DNA from: Saccharothrix sp. NRRL B-16314
GTDB lineage: Bacteria; Actinomycetota; Actinomycetes; Mycobacteriales; Pseudonocardiaceae
Direction: 5' to 3'
DNA: 64,000 bases
Assembly (NCBI RefSeq): GCF_000716595.1
Contig: NZ_JNXC01000018.1
Coordinates: forward strand, 62,001 to 126,000
Shown: positions 54,108 through 63,458 of the stretch, in pieces
Layout: each line of letters begins with the position of its first letter
Position numbering within the stretch: the stretch's first letter is position 1
Notes under the pieces: generated by a model
The model's database searches: none
The model's input: only the letters and a program-made list of their open reading frames with translations
What the model was told of the DNA's origin: nothing
Made by a program: the position numbers and the translations under genes

Positions 54108-57100
54108 TCAGTCGGCGTCCTGGCCGGTGGCGGAACGGCGGGCGACGCGCTGGGCGACCCGGAGGCCGGTGGGGCTCAGCCGTGGCCGCCCCGTGTCGTC
54201 CAGCACGGTGAGGAACTTGAACAGCATCCCGTGACCCTCCAGCCGCTTCAGCAGCGCCTGAGCCACGTCACCCGGGTTGAAGTCCACAATGGACATCTGC
54301 TCGACGAGGGACCGGGCGATGGTCCGCCGGGCCTGCAACGGCACCCACCACGTCGTCACCAACAGCAGCACCAAGCCGAACGACAGCGCCGTCGCCAGCA
54401 CCGCCTCCCACCCGGTGAACCGCAGCGAGAACACCTGCACCACGGCCGCGATCACCAGCAGCACCGACCCGTACACCGCGGCCCACCCGGCGGTCGCGGA
54501 CGCGGGCGGCTCGGCGGCCTCCGTGTCCCACACCCCGTCCACCTGGCGCCACCGCCGCAGCGAACTGCCCAGCACGTACGAAGCGCCCGCGCCGAACACG
54601 ATCGCGACCACCGTGCCACCGACCACCAACGCCGGGTCCAGGTCGTACAGCCGGTACCGCACCACCGCCCACACACCGGCCACGATCGCCGCCGCCACCA
54701 GCACCCGCACCAGCAGCCGCGGCCTGAACCGGATCTTGCCGAGCACCGCGAGCGGCGTGCCCACCGGCGCGGGCAGGCTGCCGATGATCAGCAGCCCCAC
54801 CACGACCAGCAGCACGCCACCGACCGCCACCATCCCCGTCACGGCCTGGTCACCGGTCTCACCCGCCGCCAACGCGTCCCGCGTCCGGTCGATCGCCACC
54901 GTCACCAGCGGGATCACGGGTGACAGCAGCACCAGCCCGTGCAGCAACGTCCCGGACCGCAGCGCGGCGTAGCCGAACGCGGCCAGCAGCGTGCCACCGC
55001 CGAACGCCGCCGACGGACCGACCGCCCACGGCGGCAGCAGGTCGAACAACGCCAGCACCAGCAGCGCGCCGCCCAACGCGAACCCCAGCAGCCCCAGGAA
55101 CTGCGCCAACCGCCCGCCCCTGGTCAACCCGGTGATCGTCCAGTACGGCAGCAGCGCCGCACCGCGCAACGTCCTGGTCAGCGGTTTCGCCGTGCCCAAC
55201 CCGGAGTTGTCGCTGTCGGCCACGGTGATCGCCACCGCCGCGGCCGTCGCCGCCGTCCGGATCACCTGGTCGCTGCTCGCCTCCTGCACCAGCGGTTCAC
55301 GCCCGATGCCCGCCCGGTCGAACGCGCTCAGCGCCCGAAGGCCCACCTCGACCCGTTCAGCGTCCGTCCGCACGGGCAGCCGGGTCAGCAGCGCGGCCTG
55401 CTCCTCCAGGAACAGCTCCCCGCGCGACCGCCGGTCCGCGCCCTCGTGCCGGTCGGCCAGGATCGCGGCACGCAGCGCGGGCAGCTCCTCGCAGATGATC
55501 CGGACGTGCAGCGCCCACGCCGCCAACTCCGCCAACGCCGCGCACGTCGGCGGGTGGTCGCCGTCCGGCGCCGAGAACACGGCGGCCAGTTCGGCCTTCG
55601 CCCGCGTCACGCACGGCTCCAGCTCGGCCGGCACCCCGTCGCCGAACAGCTTCAGCACCAGCTCGTCGACCTTGGCCGACGCGCGCTCCACCGGGTCGCC
55701 ACCCGCGCCGGTCATCCGGTCCACCCTCAGCAGCCGCTTAGGGTCGAACACCACCTTGCACAGCATGGTGGCGCCGTCGAGCCGACCCCAGATCCAGTCG
55801 TTCACCCGCCAGGACCGCTTCAGGAACCCGGAGAACCGGCTCAACGACGCCCCGCCCGCCTTGTCCTCCGCGGTGACGCTGTACTCGGCGAACGCGTTGC
55901 GCGTCTGGAGGCTGATCTGCACCAGCTCCACCGCCTGGTCCACGCCGCCGCGCGAGTCGTCGGCGAGGCACGTGGTCGCGACCTCCAGCGCCAGCACCCG
56001 GGACAGCCACAGGTCGCCCGCCACCAGCCCGACCTCGGCCTCCTCGTCGGTGCGCGGCTCGGTCAGCAGCCGGTGCCACGGCCGCAGCGACCCGGCCCGC
56101 AGCTGGTCGTCGTCCAGCTGGTCGAGGATGTCGTGCGCGTCGCCGAGGACGCCCGCGATCCGCTCCACCTGCTGCCGCACCTGCTGCCCGACACCGTCGG
56201 GTTCGTCCAGCATCTTCTGCGCGAACCGGTGGACCCGGCGCTCCCAGTACGCCTGGTCCAGCTCCTCGTGCTCGTTGGTGGTCCAGTGCTCGTCCAGCTC
56301 GGTCCGGGCCGCACGCAGCTTCGCCCGCACGTCGAACAGGTTCGTCCGGGCCAACGCGAGCCGCTGGGCGTCCGGCATCACCCACACCAGGCGTTTGAGC
56401 AGGTCCATCGCGGCGGACGCGAGCCGGTCGGCCATCGTGACGCCCCACGGCCAGCCGTGCTCGGGCAACGCGGCCGGCTGCGGCTTCGTCGGCACGTACG
56501 GGACCTTGCTGTGCTCCGCGCGGTACTCCCGCTGGGCCGCTTCGGCCGCCGCTCGCACCCGTTCGAACGACCAGCCGGCGGCGTTCGCGCCCGGCACCTC
56601 GAACTGGCGGGTGGTGACGTCACGGGCGGCGTGCCGGATGCGCACGTCCTCGTAGTGGTCGTGCAGGGTCGAGGCCAGCGCGTACAGCTTCTGGGTGACC
56701 GAACCGCCCGACGCCAGCCGTTCGAGCAGGGCGCTCCGCCCGCCGCGCCGGGACGCGGCGTTGCGGTTGTGCTCCTCGATGCGCTCGACGTACGTGCGAC
56801 CGCTCTGGCTGGTCAGCGCGCCGAGCAGCTTGGTGCCGGTGGCGATGGTGCTGGGCAGCGCTCCGTCCACCGGGGCCGCCGGTTCCACGACCGACTCGGG
56901 GGCGTGCGGGAACACCAGCAGCATCACCCGCCGCACCGGGCCCTCGGCGGGCATGCGGTCGATGGCGTCCAGTGCCTCTTTGGTGGGCGTGTTGACCAGG
57001 ACCCCGCCGTCGACCGCGTAGCGGGACCGGTTGTCGGTGCCGTTGGCCCAGGACGCGACGTCGGCCATGTTCGGCTTGTCGCCGTCGGGCGCGCCGGGGG

Positions 57101-57770
57101 CGACCGGGATGAACGAGGGTTCGAACGCGAACGGGAACGAGGCGGAGGACCGTGCGGCCAGGGCCATCCGGTCGACCAGCGTCGGCAGCTTGTCCGCGCT
57201 GAAGTCGTCCCGGCCGCCCGGATCGCGGCGGAACGAGAAACTGCCCTGGTGGGACGCCTGCACGAGGGTCTGGCCGAGGTCGTCGTGGGTGACCGTCGGG
57301 ACGCCCGCGAGCAGGGTGGTGGTGATCCGGAGGTCCACCGGCCGGTCGTCCTGCGGGGTGGGGTCGAAGTCCGCGGTCAGCCGCTCCAGGGCCTCCCGGA
57401 GCCGGGGGAGGAAGAACTCGTCGCCTTGGAGCAGCGACACCGGCTGCCCGCGGAACGGCGTCCGCAGCAGTTGTTCCATCCGACCCTGCTCGGCCCACAG
57501 GTCCCGCAGCCGTTCCAGCCGGGCGTTGCCGTTGACCTGGGACAACGCCAGCGCGGCGCCGTTGATGCCGCCTGCCGACGTGCCCGTGATGACGTCCGCG
57601 CGCGCCGTGCCGCCGACCATGTCCAACAGCTCGGCGTACGGCCCGTCCGCCCTGGTCAGGCGATCGAGCTCGAGCACGACCCCGCCCATCCACACGGCGA
57701 GGCTCACACCCCCGTTGAGCACCACCGCGAACCGGATCTGCTCCTGCGGCACATCGTGCACATCGACCAT
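54108..57770 (-). CDS. Giant patatin-like phospholipase, DUF3376 type
   Basis: 1220-residue patatin-like protein, two to three times the size of simple patatins. The Ser-Asp dyad is visible: oxyanion VVLNGGVSLAVWMGG, nucleophile GTSAGG (Ser65) and YAVDGGVLVNTPT (Asp of DGG). Residues ~300-870 are helical and charged and match the DUF3376-containing actinobacterial group. About seven membrane helices lie between 890 and 1170, followed by a soluble C-terminus (QALLKRLEGHGMLFKFLTVL). Likely a membrane-bound lipid acyl hydrolase. The ATG has GGAGGGAG upstream; a GTG/ATG 13 codons earlier is less likely. Bracketed by repeat arrays B and C. Confidence 0.9.
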   Translation of the reverse strand: MVDVHDVPQEQIRFAVVLNGGVSLAVWMGGVVLELDRLTRADGPYAELLDMVGGTARADVITGTSAGGINGAALALSQVNGNARLERLRDLWAEQGRMEQLLRTPFRGQPVSLLQGDEFFLPRLREALERLTADFDPTPQDDRPVDLRITTTLLAGVPTVTHDDLGQTLVQASHQGSFSFRRDPGGRDDFSADKLPTLVDRMALAARSSASFPFAFEPSFIPVAPGAPDGDKPNMADVASWANGTDNRSRYAVDGGVLVNTPTKEALDAIDRMPAEGPVRRVMLLVFPHAPESVVEPAAPVDGALPSTIATGTKLLGALTSQSGRTYVERIEEHNRNAASRRGGRSALLERLASGGSVTQKLYALASTLHDHYEDVRIRHAARDVTTRQFEVPGANAAGWSFERVRAAAEAAQREYRAEHSKVPYVPTKPQPAALPEHGWPWGVTMADRLASAAMDLLKRLVWVMPDAQRLALARTNLFDVRAKLRAARTELDEHWTTNEHEELDQAYWERRVHRFAQKMLDEPDGVGQQVRQQVERIAGVLGDAHDILDQLDDDQLRAGSLRPWHRLLTEPRTDEEAEVGLVAGDLWLSRVLALEVATTCLADDSRGGVDQAVELVQISLQTRNAFAEYSVTAEDKAGGASLSRFSGFLKRSWRVNDWIWGRLDGATMLCKVVFDPKRLLRVDRMTGAGGDPVERASAKVDELVLKLFGDGVPAELEPCVTRAKAELAAVFSAPDGDHPPTCAALAELAAWALHVRIICEELPALRAAILADRHEGADRRSRGELFLEEQAALLTRLPVRTDAERVEVGLRALSAFDRAGIGREPLVQEASSDQVIRTAATAAAVAITVADSDNSGLGTAKPLTRTLRGAALLPYWTITGLTRGGRLAQFLGLLGFALGGALLVLALFDLLPPWAVGPSAAFGGGTLLAAFGYAALRSGTLLHGLVLLSPVIPLVTVAIDRTRDALAAGETGDQAVTGMVAVGGVLLVVVGLLIIGSLPAPVGTPLAVLGKIRFRPRLLVRVLVAAAIVAGVWAVVRYRLYDLDPALVVGGTVVAIVFGAGASYVLGSSLRRWRQVDGVWDTEAAEPPASATAGWAAVYGSVLLVIAAVVQVFSLRFTGWEAVLATALSFGLVLLLVTTWWVPLQARRTIARSLVEQMSIVDFNPGDVAQALLKRLEGHGMLFKFLTVLDDTGRPRLSPTGLRVAQRVARRSATGQDAD

Positions 57771-57832
57771 CGCGCACTCCCTCCCCGTACCGATGTCTCG
57801 CCCGCCCACCCCACCCAGTTACACCCCACCCC

Positions 57833-58026
57833 CGTGAGTCCTACGTTCAGAACGCGTGAGTCCTACGTTCGGAACACCCGAGTCCTACGTTCAGAGCCCC
57901 CGAGTTCAACGCTCGGAACAGCCCGACCGTCAGCGCGCGTCCTGAGCGTTGAACTCACGGGTCGTGAACGTAGGACTCACGCGTTCCGAACGTAGGACTC
58001 ACGCGTCGTGAACGTAGGACTCACGG
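57833..58026. repeat. 22-bp repeat array C, complete 4+4 palindrome
   Basis: Left arm cores at 57839, 57861, 57883 (TCCTACGTTC) and 57905 (TTCAACGCTC); right arm inverted cores at 57944 (GAGCGTTGAA), 57966, 57988 and 58010 (GAACGTAGGA). All steps are exactly 22 bases; the spacer between arms is 29 bases. It lies between the mannosyltransferase stop and the patatin start, both on the minus strand, so it could sit in a read-through transcript. Confidence 0.9.
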
Positions 58027-58056
58027 GGTGGGGGCGCAGGGGCCGAAGGGGTGAGG

Positions 58057-59640
58057 TCAGACGGAGCCGGGGAGCGGGTCGCGTCTGATCAGGGGCATCA
58101 CCTGTTTGCGGGCCACGAAGAGGCACACGGCGAACGCGATCAGGGCGCCCGCCACCGCCTGCGGCACGATGTACGCACGGCCGTCGAACGCCGAGCCGGT
58201 CGGCGGCAGGATCACCGCGATCACCGCGCTCGTCACCATCGCGAACAGCCGGAACCGGCGCGCCAGCACTGCCGTGGCCAGCGGCAACGCGGCCCACAGC
58301 ACGTACCACGGCTGGAGCACCGGCCCCAGCACCAGCACCGCGCCCAGCCCCGCGCCCAGCCCGTTGACCGCCTTGATCCGACCCCGGAACGCCTTCCACA
58401 GCAGCGTCGCCACGAGCACCACCGACACCGCCTGCGTCACGATCCGCATCAGCGAGATCATCGACTCGGTGTGGTTGCCGAGCCCGAGCACGAGCCCCAG
58501 CCCGCCGCCCATGAACCCCATCGCGGTGGGCGGCGACATCCAGCTCTTCACCGTGCCGGCGACGTTCAGCGTCTCGACCCAGCCGAACCCGAGCCCGGTG
58601 CCCAGGCACGTCCCGACCATCACCACACCGGAGATGACCAGCAACAACAGCGCCGCCCGGACCAGGTCGGAGAACCGCCCGCCCCACCGCCGCGCGATCA
58701 TCACGCCGAGAAACCCGAGCGCCAGCGCGGCCGGGATCTTCACCGCCGCGCCCAACGTGATCATGGTCGCGCCGAGGACGATCCACAGCAGCTCTTCGCG
58801 CGTCATCGGCGTGCCCGGGACCGTCGGCATCCTGCGCAACGCCAACTCCAGCCCCACCAGCATCAGGCCGATCGCCAGCCCCTCGTTGTGCACGCCCACG
58901 ACCAGGTGGAACAGCACCAGCGGGTTCGCCGGACCGAGCCACAGCGCGCTCACCGGCGGCACGCCGAAGCGCCGGGCGAGCCGGGGGACCGCCCACACGA
59001 TCATCGCCAGTCCGAGCAGCACGAGCAGCCGGTGCAGGAAGACGCCCGGCAGCACGCTGTCCCCGGTCAGCATCGAGATGACCCGCCCGGCGGCCAGGAA
59101 CAGCGGCCCGTACGGCGCGGGCGTCTCACGCCATATGTTCGGCACGTTCTTCGTCAACGTGTGCTCGACGCCCAGCGCCGTGGCCGGACCAAGCTCGTAC
59201 GGGTCCTGCCCGTTCGCCGCGATCTGCGACTGGGCCAGGTAGCTGTACACGTCCCGGCTGAACATGGGCAGCACGAACACCAGCGGCGTGATCCACATCA
59301 GCAGCGTGCGGTCGAGCTGGCTGCGCGACATCAGCCGGGGACGGCCCGGCCGGGCGAACCGGCCCAGCCACAGCCACGCCGACACGATCAGGAAGATGCC
59401 CGTCCACGCGGCGCCCATGGCCGCGCTCGGCATCCGGGGGAACAGGCCCAGCAGCGGCGTGCCGGGCAAAGGGCTGAACACAGGTGCCGCGCCCGACCCG
59501 AGCGAGCCGACTGCCAGCAGCAACGCGCCCACGGTGCCCCAACGGCGGATGACGTCGAGCTGCCGCCGTTCGGGGGCGTCGAGAGGGGCCGCCTCAGCGA
59601 TCTCTTCCCGGTTCGCCATCGCCATTCCGCCCGCCGTCAC
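58057..59640 (-). CDS. mptB: MptB-like alpha-1,6-mannosyltransferase (GT-C fold)
   Basis: 527-residue polytopic GT-C enzyme with about 13 helices. The lumen-facing acidic motif FSRDVYSYLAQSQIAANGQDPY and the segment NVPNIWRETPAPYGPLFLA match polyprenol-phosphate-mannose-dependent MptB, which in mycobacteria and corynebacteria elongates the mannan core of lipomannan. The gene lies divergent from sufR as in mycobacteria. GTG at 59640 is favoured because TACCCT ends 6 bases upstream (leaderless geometry); ATG 59625 is the alternative. Confidence 0.88.
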   Translation of the reverse strand: MTAGGMAMANREEIAEAAPLDAPERRQLDVIRRWGTVGALLLAVGSLGSGAAPVFSPLPGTPLLGLFPRMPSAAMGAAWTGIFLIVSAWLWLGRFARPGRPRLMSRSQLDRTLLMWITPLVFVLPMFSRDVYSYLAQSQIAANGQDPYELGPATALGVEHTLTKNVPNIWRETPAPYGPLFLAAGRVISMLTGDSVLPGVFLHRLLVLLGLAMIVWAVPRLARRFGVPPVSALWLGPANPLVLFHLVVGVHNEGLAIGLMLVGLELALRRMPTVPGTPMTREELLWIVLGATMITLGAAVKIPAALALGFLGVMIARRWGGRFSDLVRAALLLLVISGVVMVGTCLGTGLGFGWVETLNVAGTVKSWMSPPTAMGFMGGGLGLVLGLGNHTESMISLMRIVTQAVSVVLVATLLWKAFRGRIKAVNGLGAGLGAVLVLGPVLQPWYVLWAALPLATAVLARRFRLFAMVTSAVIAVILPPTGSAFDGRAYIVPQAVAGALIAFAVCLFVARKQVMPLIRRDPLPGSV

Positions 59641-59722
59641 GTCCGAAGGGTAGCGACCGGCTCCGGCGCGTGAGTCGGGTCACCCGACCCGGGCCGATCT
59701 TTGCGGCGGCCGATGAAATACG

Positions 59723-59736
59723 CAACACTGGTGTTG
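59723..59736. promoter_or_regulatory. SufR operator CAAC-N6-GTTG
   Basis: CAACACTGGTGTTG is an inverted repeat of the form CAAC-N6-GTTG, the site bound by cyanobacterial SufR. Its last base is the first base of the sufR GTG. It also overlaps a possible -10 element (AACACT, with TTGCGG 17 bases upstream), so SufR bound here would block its own transcription and that of the suf operon. The same site is about 85 bases from the divergent mptB start. Confidence 0.7.
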
Positions 59737-60437
59737 TGAAAAACGTCGGGAGCGATCCGACCGTGGTGCCGTCCGGGCACGACGGGCGGACCCGGCACGC
59801 CGTCGCACGCCTGCTGCTGGAGCAGGGCCCGGTCACCGCAGCCTCGGTCGCGGAGCAGCTGGGCCTGAGCCCCACGGCGGTGCGCAGGCACATCGACGCG
59901 CTGGTGGCCGACGGTGAGGCGACCAGCAGGGAGGCGCCCCGCCAGGGGCAGCGCGGCCGGGGACGGCCGGCCAAGTTCTTCCTGCTGACCGAGCAGGGGC
60001 GGGCCCGGTTCGGGCACGCCTACGACGACCTCGCCGTGGCCGCGCTGCGGTTCCTCGCCGAACAGGGCGGGGAGGACGCGGTGCGGACCTTCGCCGAACG
60101 ACGGGTGTCCGCGCTCGTCGACCAGCACCGGGCGGCCATCGTGGCCCAGCCGGACGCCGCCGAGCGGGCCAAGGCCCTCGCGGTGGCGTTGACCAGGGAG
60201 GGCTACGCTGCCTCGGCACGCCACGTGGGGGCGGGCGAGCAGCTCTGCCAGCACCTGTGCCCCGTGGCGCACGTAGCGGCGGAGTTCCCGCAGCTGTGCG
60301 AGACCGAGACGGCGGCGTTCGCCGACCTGCTCGGCACGCACGTCCAGCGCCTGGCCACCATCGCCCGCGGCGATGCCGTGTGCACGACTCACATCCCGAA
60401 CACACCCCGGATCCCAGATGGAGGGGAGCCCGCATGA
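59736..60437 (+). CDS. sufR: Fe-S cluster biogenesis repressor SufR
   Basis: 233-residue DeoR-type regulator that senses Fe-S status through a bound cluster and represses the suf operon. Winged helix at about 20-90 ([27 protein letters not shown], with GRGRPAKFF wing) and cluster-binding Cys residues in [24 protein letters not shown] (about 165-190). The GTG chosen has no ribosome site and directly abuts the operator, implying a leaderless mRNA; the upstream open frame is not coding. Its stop overlaps the sufB ATG (ATGA). Confidence 0.94.
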   Translation: MKNVGSDPTVVPSGHDGRTRHAVARLLLEQGPVTAASVAEQLGLSPTAVRRHIDALVADGEATSREAPRQGQRGRGRPAKFFLLTEQGRARFGHAYDDLAVAALRFLAEQGGEDAVRTFAERRVSALVDQHRAAIVAQPDAAERAKALAVALTREGYAASARHVGAGEQLCQHLCPVAHVAAEFPQLCETETAAFADLLGTHVQRLATIARGDAVCTTHIPNTPRIPDGGEPA

Positions 60438-61879
60438 CTGCCGCTGCCGAGCAGCGCACCACCACAGCCCCGCTCACCCAGGAAGAGACCCTGGCGAGCA
60501 TCGGCAACTACGAGTTCGGCTGGTCCGACTCGGACGTGGCAGGCGCGAGCGCTCGCCGGGGCCTGAACGAGGACGTCGTTCGGGACATCTCGGCGAAGAA
60601 GAACGAGCCCGAGTGGATGCTGGACTTCCGGTTGAAGGCGCTGCGCCTGTTCGACCGCAAGCCGATGCCCACCTGGGGCTCCGACCTGTCGGGCATCGAC
60701 TTCGACAACATCAAGTACTTCGTCCGGTCGACCGAGAAGCAGGCGGCGACCTGGGACGACCTGCCCGACGAGATCAAGAACACGTACGACCGCCTCGGCA
60801 TCCCGGAGGCGGAGAAGCAGCGCCTGGTCTCCGGTGTCGCGGCCCAGTACGAGTCCGAGGTCGTCTACCACAAGATCCGCGAGGACCTTGAGGAGCAGGG
60901 CGTCATCTTCCTGGACACGGACACCGCTCTGAAGGAGCACCCGGAGCTGTTCAAGGAGTACTTCGGCTCCGTCATCCCCTCGGGTGACAACAAGTTCTCC
61001 GCGCTGAACTCCGCGGTGTGGTCGGGCGGCTCGTTCATCTACGTGCCCAAGGGCGTCCACGTCGACATCCCGCTCCAGGCCTACTTCCGGATCAACACCG
61101 AGAACATGGGCCAGTTCGAGCGCACGCTGATCATCGTCGACGAGGACGCGTACGTGCACTACGTCGAGGGCTGCACCGCGCCGATCTACTCGTCGGACTC
61201 GCTGCACTCCGCCGTCGTGGAGATCATCGTGAAGAAGGGTGGTCGCTGCCGCTACACGACCATCCAGAACTGGTCGAACAACGTCTACAACCTGGTCACC
61301 AAGCGCGCCAAGGCCGAAGCGGGCGCGACCATGGAGTGGGTCGACGGCAACATCGGCTCCAAGGTGACCATGAAGTACCCGGCCGTGTTCCTGATGGGCG
61401 AGCACGCCAAGGGCGAGGTCCTCTCGATCGCGTTCGCGGGCGAGGGCCAGCACCAGGACGCGGGCGCGAAGATGGTCCACATGGCGCCGTACACGTCGTC
61501 GACGATCGTGTCGAAGTCGGTCGCGCGCGGCGGTGGCCGCACCTCGTACCGGGGCCTCGTGCAGGTCAACAAGCGGGCGCACCACTCGAAGTCCACGGTC
61601 AAGTGCGACGCGCTGCTGGTGGACAACATCAGCCGCTCGGACACCTACCCGTACGTCGACGTCCGCGAGGACGACGTCTCGATGGGCCACGAGGCCACGG
61701 TCTCGAAGGTCTCCGAGGACCAGCTGTTCTACCTGATGTCCCGCGGTCTCAACGAGGACGAGGCCATGGCCATGATCGTGCGCGGGTTCGTCGAGCCCAT
61801 CGCGCGCGAGCTGCCCATGGAGTACGCGCTGGAGTTGAACCGCCTGATCGAGCTTCAGATGGAAGGGGCCGTCGGCTGA
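60434..61879 (+). CDS. sufB: Fe-S cluster assembly protein SufB
   Basis: 481-residue scaffold subunit of the SufBCD complex on which Fe-S clusters are built. Typical SufB segments: [19 protein letters not shown]-like [41 protein letters not shown], and [13 protein letters not shown] with the conserved Cys used for cluster assembly. No intein is present, unlike the mycobacterial protein, which often carries one. ATG start overlaps sufR. Confidence 0.98.
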   Translation: MTAAAEQRTTTAPLTQEETLASIGNYEFGWSDSDVAGASARRGLNEDVVRDISAKKNEPEWMLDFRLKALRLFDRKPMPTWGSDLSGIDFDNIKYFVRSTEKQAATWDDLPDEIKNTYDRLGIPEAEKQRLVSGVAAQYESEVVYHKIREDLEEQGVIFLDTDTALKEHPELFKEYFGSVIPSGDNKFSALNSAVWSGGSFIYVPKGVHVDIPLQAYFRINTENMGQFERTLIIVDEDAYVHYVEGCTAPIYSSDSLHSAVVEIIVKKGGRCRYTTIQNWSNNVYNLVTKRAKAEAGATMEWVDGNIGSKVTMKYPAVFLMGEHAKGEVLSIAFAGEGQHQDAGAKMVHMAPYTSSTIVSKSVARGGGRTSYRGLVQVNKRAHHSKSTVKCDALLVDNISRSDTYPYVDVREDDVSMGHEATVSKVSEDQLFYLMSRGLNEDEAMAMIVRGFVEPIARELPMEYALELNRLIELQMEGAVG

Positions 61880-61880
61880 C

Positions 61881-63071
61881 ATGGCCGTCACCACCGAACA
61901 GCAGCAGCACGGCCTGACGGCCCACTCGCACGGTGGCGCCGAGAAAGTCGGCACCGCCCCCGTGTCGTCGCGCGCGGACCACTTCACGTCCTTCGACGTG
62001 AACGCGTTCGAGGTGCCCGGCGGTCGCGAGGAGATCTGGCGCTTCACCCCCATGAAGCGCCTGGCGAACCTGCACGACGGCGCCGAGGCGACCGGCACGG
62101 CGACCGTCGAGGTCAAGGCGTCCGAGGGCGTCTCGGTCGAGACCGTCGGCCGGGACGACCAGCGCCTCGGCGTCGCGGGCACCCCCGGCGACCGGGTGGC
62201 CGCCCAGGCGTGGACCTCGTTCACCGAGGCCACCGTCATCACCCTCCCCGGTGACGCCAAGGTCGAGCCGACCGTCGTCACGGTCACCGGCGCGGGCGTC
62301 GGCGAAGTCGCCTACGGACACCTCCAGGTGCACGCCCGGCAGTTCGCCGAGGCCGTCGTGGTCATCGACCACCGCGGTTCCGGCGTCTACGCCGACAACA
62401 TCGAGTTCGTCGTCGAGGACGGCGCGCACCTCACCGTCGTGGCGATCCAGGACTGGGCCGACGACGCGGTGCACGTGTCGTCGCACCACGCCAAGCTGGG
62501 CCGCGACGCGACGTTCCGGCACACCGTCATCACGCTCGGCGGCAGCGTCGTCCGCCTCACCCCGGTGGTCACCTACGGCGGGCGCGGCGGCGACGCCGAA
62601 CTCCTCGGCCTGTACTTCGCCGACGAGGGCCAGCACCTGGAGCACCGCACCTTCGTCGACCACTCGGCGTCCAACTGCCGCAGCAACGTGGTCTACAAGG
62701 GCGCCCTGCAGGGCGAGGGCGCGCACACGGTGTGGATCGGCGACGTGCTGATCCGCGCCGCGGCCGAGGGCACCGAGACGTTCGAGCTCAACCGCAACCT
62801 GGTCCTCACCGACGGCGCGCGCGCCGACTCGGTGCCGAACCTGGAGATCGAGACCGGCGAGATCGAGGGCGCGGGCCACGCCAGCGCCACCGGCCGGTTC
62901 GACGACGAGCAGCTGTTCTACCTCCAGGCCCGGGGCATCCCCGAGGACCAGGCGCGCCGGCTGGTCGTGCGCGGGTTCTTCCACGAGATCCTGCTCAAGA
63001 TCACCGTGCCCGAGGTGCGCGAGCGACTGGAAGCCGCCATCGAGGCGGAGCTGGAAGCGGTGGGCGTGTGA
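61881..63071 (+). CDS. sufD: Fe-S cluster assembly protein SufD
   Basis: 396-residue SufD, partner of SufB and SufC. Beta-helix core with HVSSHHAKLGRDATFRH (including the conserved His), DHSASNCRSNVVYKGAL and the C-terminal RGIPEDQARRLVVRGFFHEI shared with SufB. ATG is one base after the sufB stop; its stop overlaps the ferredoxin GTG (GTGA). Confidence 0.97.
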   Translation: MAVTTEQQQHGLTAHSHGGAEKVGTAPVSSRADHFTSFDVNAFEVPGGREEIWRFTPMKRLANLHDGAEATGTATVEVKASEGVSVETVGRDDQRLGVAGTPGDRVAAQAWTSFTEATVITLPGDAKVEPTVVTVTGAGVGEVAYGHLQVHARQFAEAVVVIDHRGSGVYADNIEFVVEDGAHLTVVAIQDWADDAVHVSSHHAKLGRDATFRHTVITLGGSVVRLTPVVTYGGRGGDAELLGLYFADEGQHLEHRTFVDHSASNCRSNVVYKGALQGEGAHTVWIGDVLIRAAAEGTETFELNRNLVLTDGARADSVPNLEIETGEIEGAGHASATGRFDDEQLFYLQARGIPEDQARRLVVRGFFHEILLKITVPEVRERLEAAIEAELEAVGV

Positions 63072-63391
63072 TCAAGGTGTGCTCCTTGACCGATCTCGAC
63101 GACCGCAAGCCCTCGGGTTTCGACGTCGGCGACGAGCACACCCCGATCGTGCTCGTCCGCGACGGCGACACCGTGCACGCGCTGCGCGATGTCTGCTCGC
63201 ACGCCGAGGTCGCGTTCAGCGACGGCGGCGACGTCGGCCGTGACGGTGTCGTGTGCTGGCTGCACGGGTCGTGCTTCGACCTGCGCACCGGCCGCCCGTC
63301 CACGCCTCCCGCCACGGAGGCGGTCGACGTGTTCGCCGTCGAACTCCGCGCCGGCGACGTCTACGTCGACGTCACCGCGGCTGTGAACTGA
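63068..63391 (+). CDS. Rieske-type ferredoxin of the suf operon
   Basis: 107-residue soluble Rieske protein, often annotated as a non-heme iron oxygenase ferredoxin subunit. Cluster ligands CSH (in [11 protein letters not shown]) and CWLH (in [13 protein letters not shown]) fit the CxH...CxxH rule. It is conserved between sufD and sufC in actinobacteria and may supply electrons for cluster assembly. GTG start overlaps the sufD stop. The last codons are part of a small direct repeat. Confidence 0.95.
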   Translation: MIKVCSLTDLDDRKPSGFDVGDEHTPIVLVRDGDTVHALRDVCSHAEVAFSDGGDVGRDGVVCWLHGSCFDLRTGRPSTPPATEAVDVFAVELRAGDVYVDVTAAVN

Positions 63392-63425
63392 CATTGGCCA
63401 CGAACTGACGTGGCCACGAACTGAC
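63385..63425 (+). repeat. Short direct repeats between the ferredoxin gene and sufC
   Basis: TGGCCACGAACTGAC occurs at 63395-63409 and 63411-63425 (identical, 16-base period), and GAACTGAC also forms the ferredoxin stop region at 63385-63392. A recent slippage duplication is likely. Confidence 0.6.
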
Positions 63426-63458
63426 TTCCGCTCGTCACACCAGGAGAACGAACCGCCA

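Noticed and set aside
53945..54110. Small open frames within repeat arrays B and C that read as short proteins
   Set aside because: They consist wholly of repeat sequence, change frame every unit because 22 is not a multiple of 3, and have no ribosome sites.
54939..57995. Plus-strand open frame of about 1000 codons opposite the patatin gene
   Set aside because: Arg/His/Gln-rich nonsense composition; the patatin motifs on the minus strand are decisive.
47821..58026. The repeat arrays as CRISPR
   Set aside because: Units are contiguous with no unique spacers, the period is 22 bases, arms are inverted, and no cas genes are present.
60434..61879. Intein in SufB, as found in mycobacteria
   Set aside because: The coding sequence is of normal length and uninterrupted.
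60389..62287. Minus-strand open frame opposite sufB and sufD
   Set aside because: Antisense shadow of strongly conserved suf genes.
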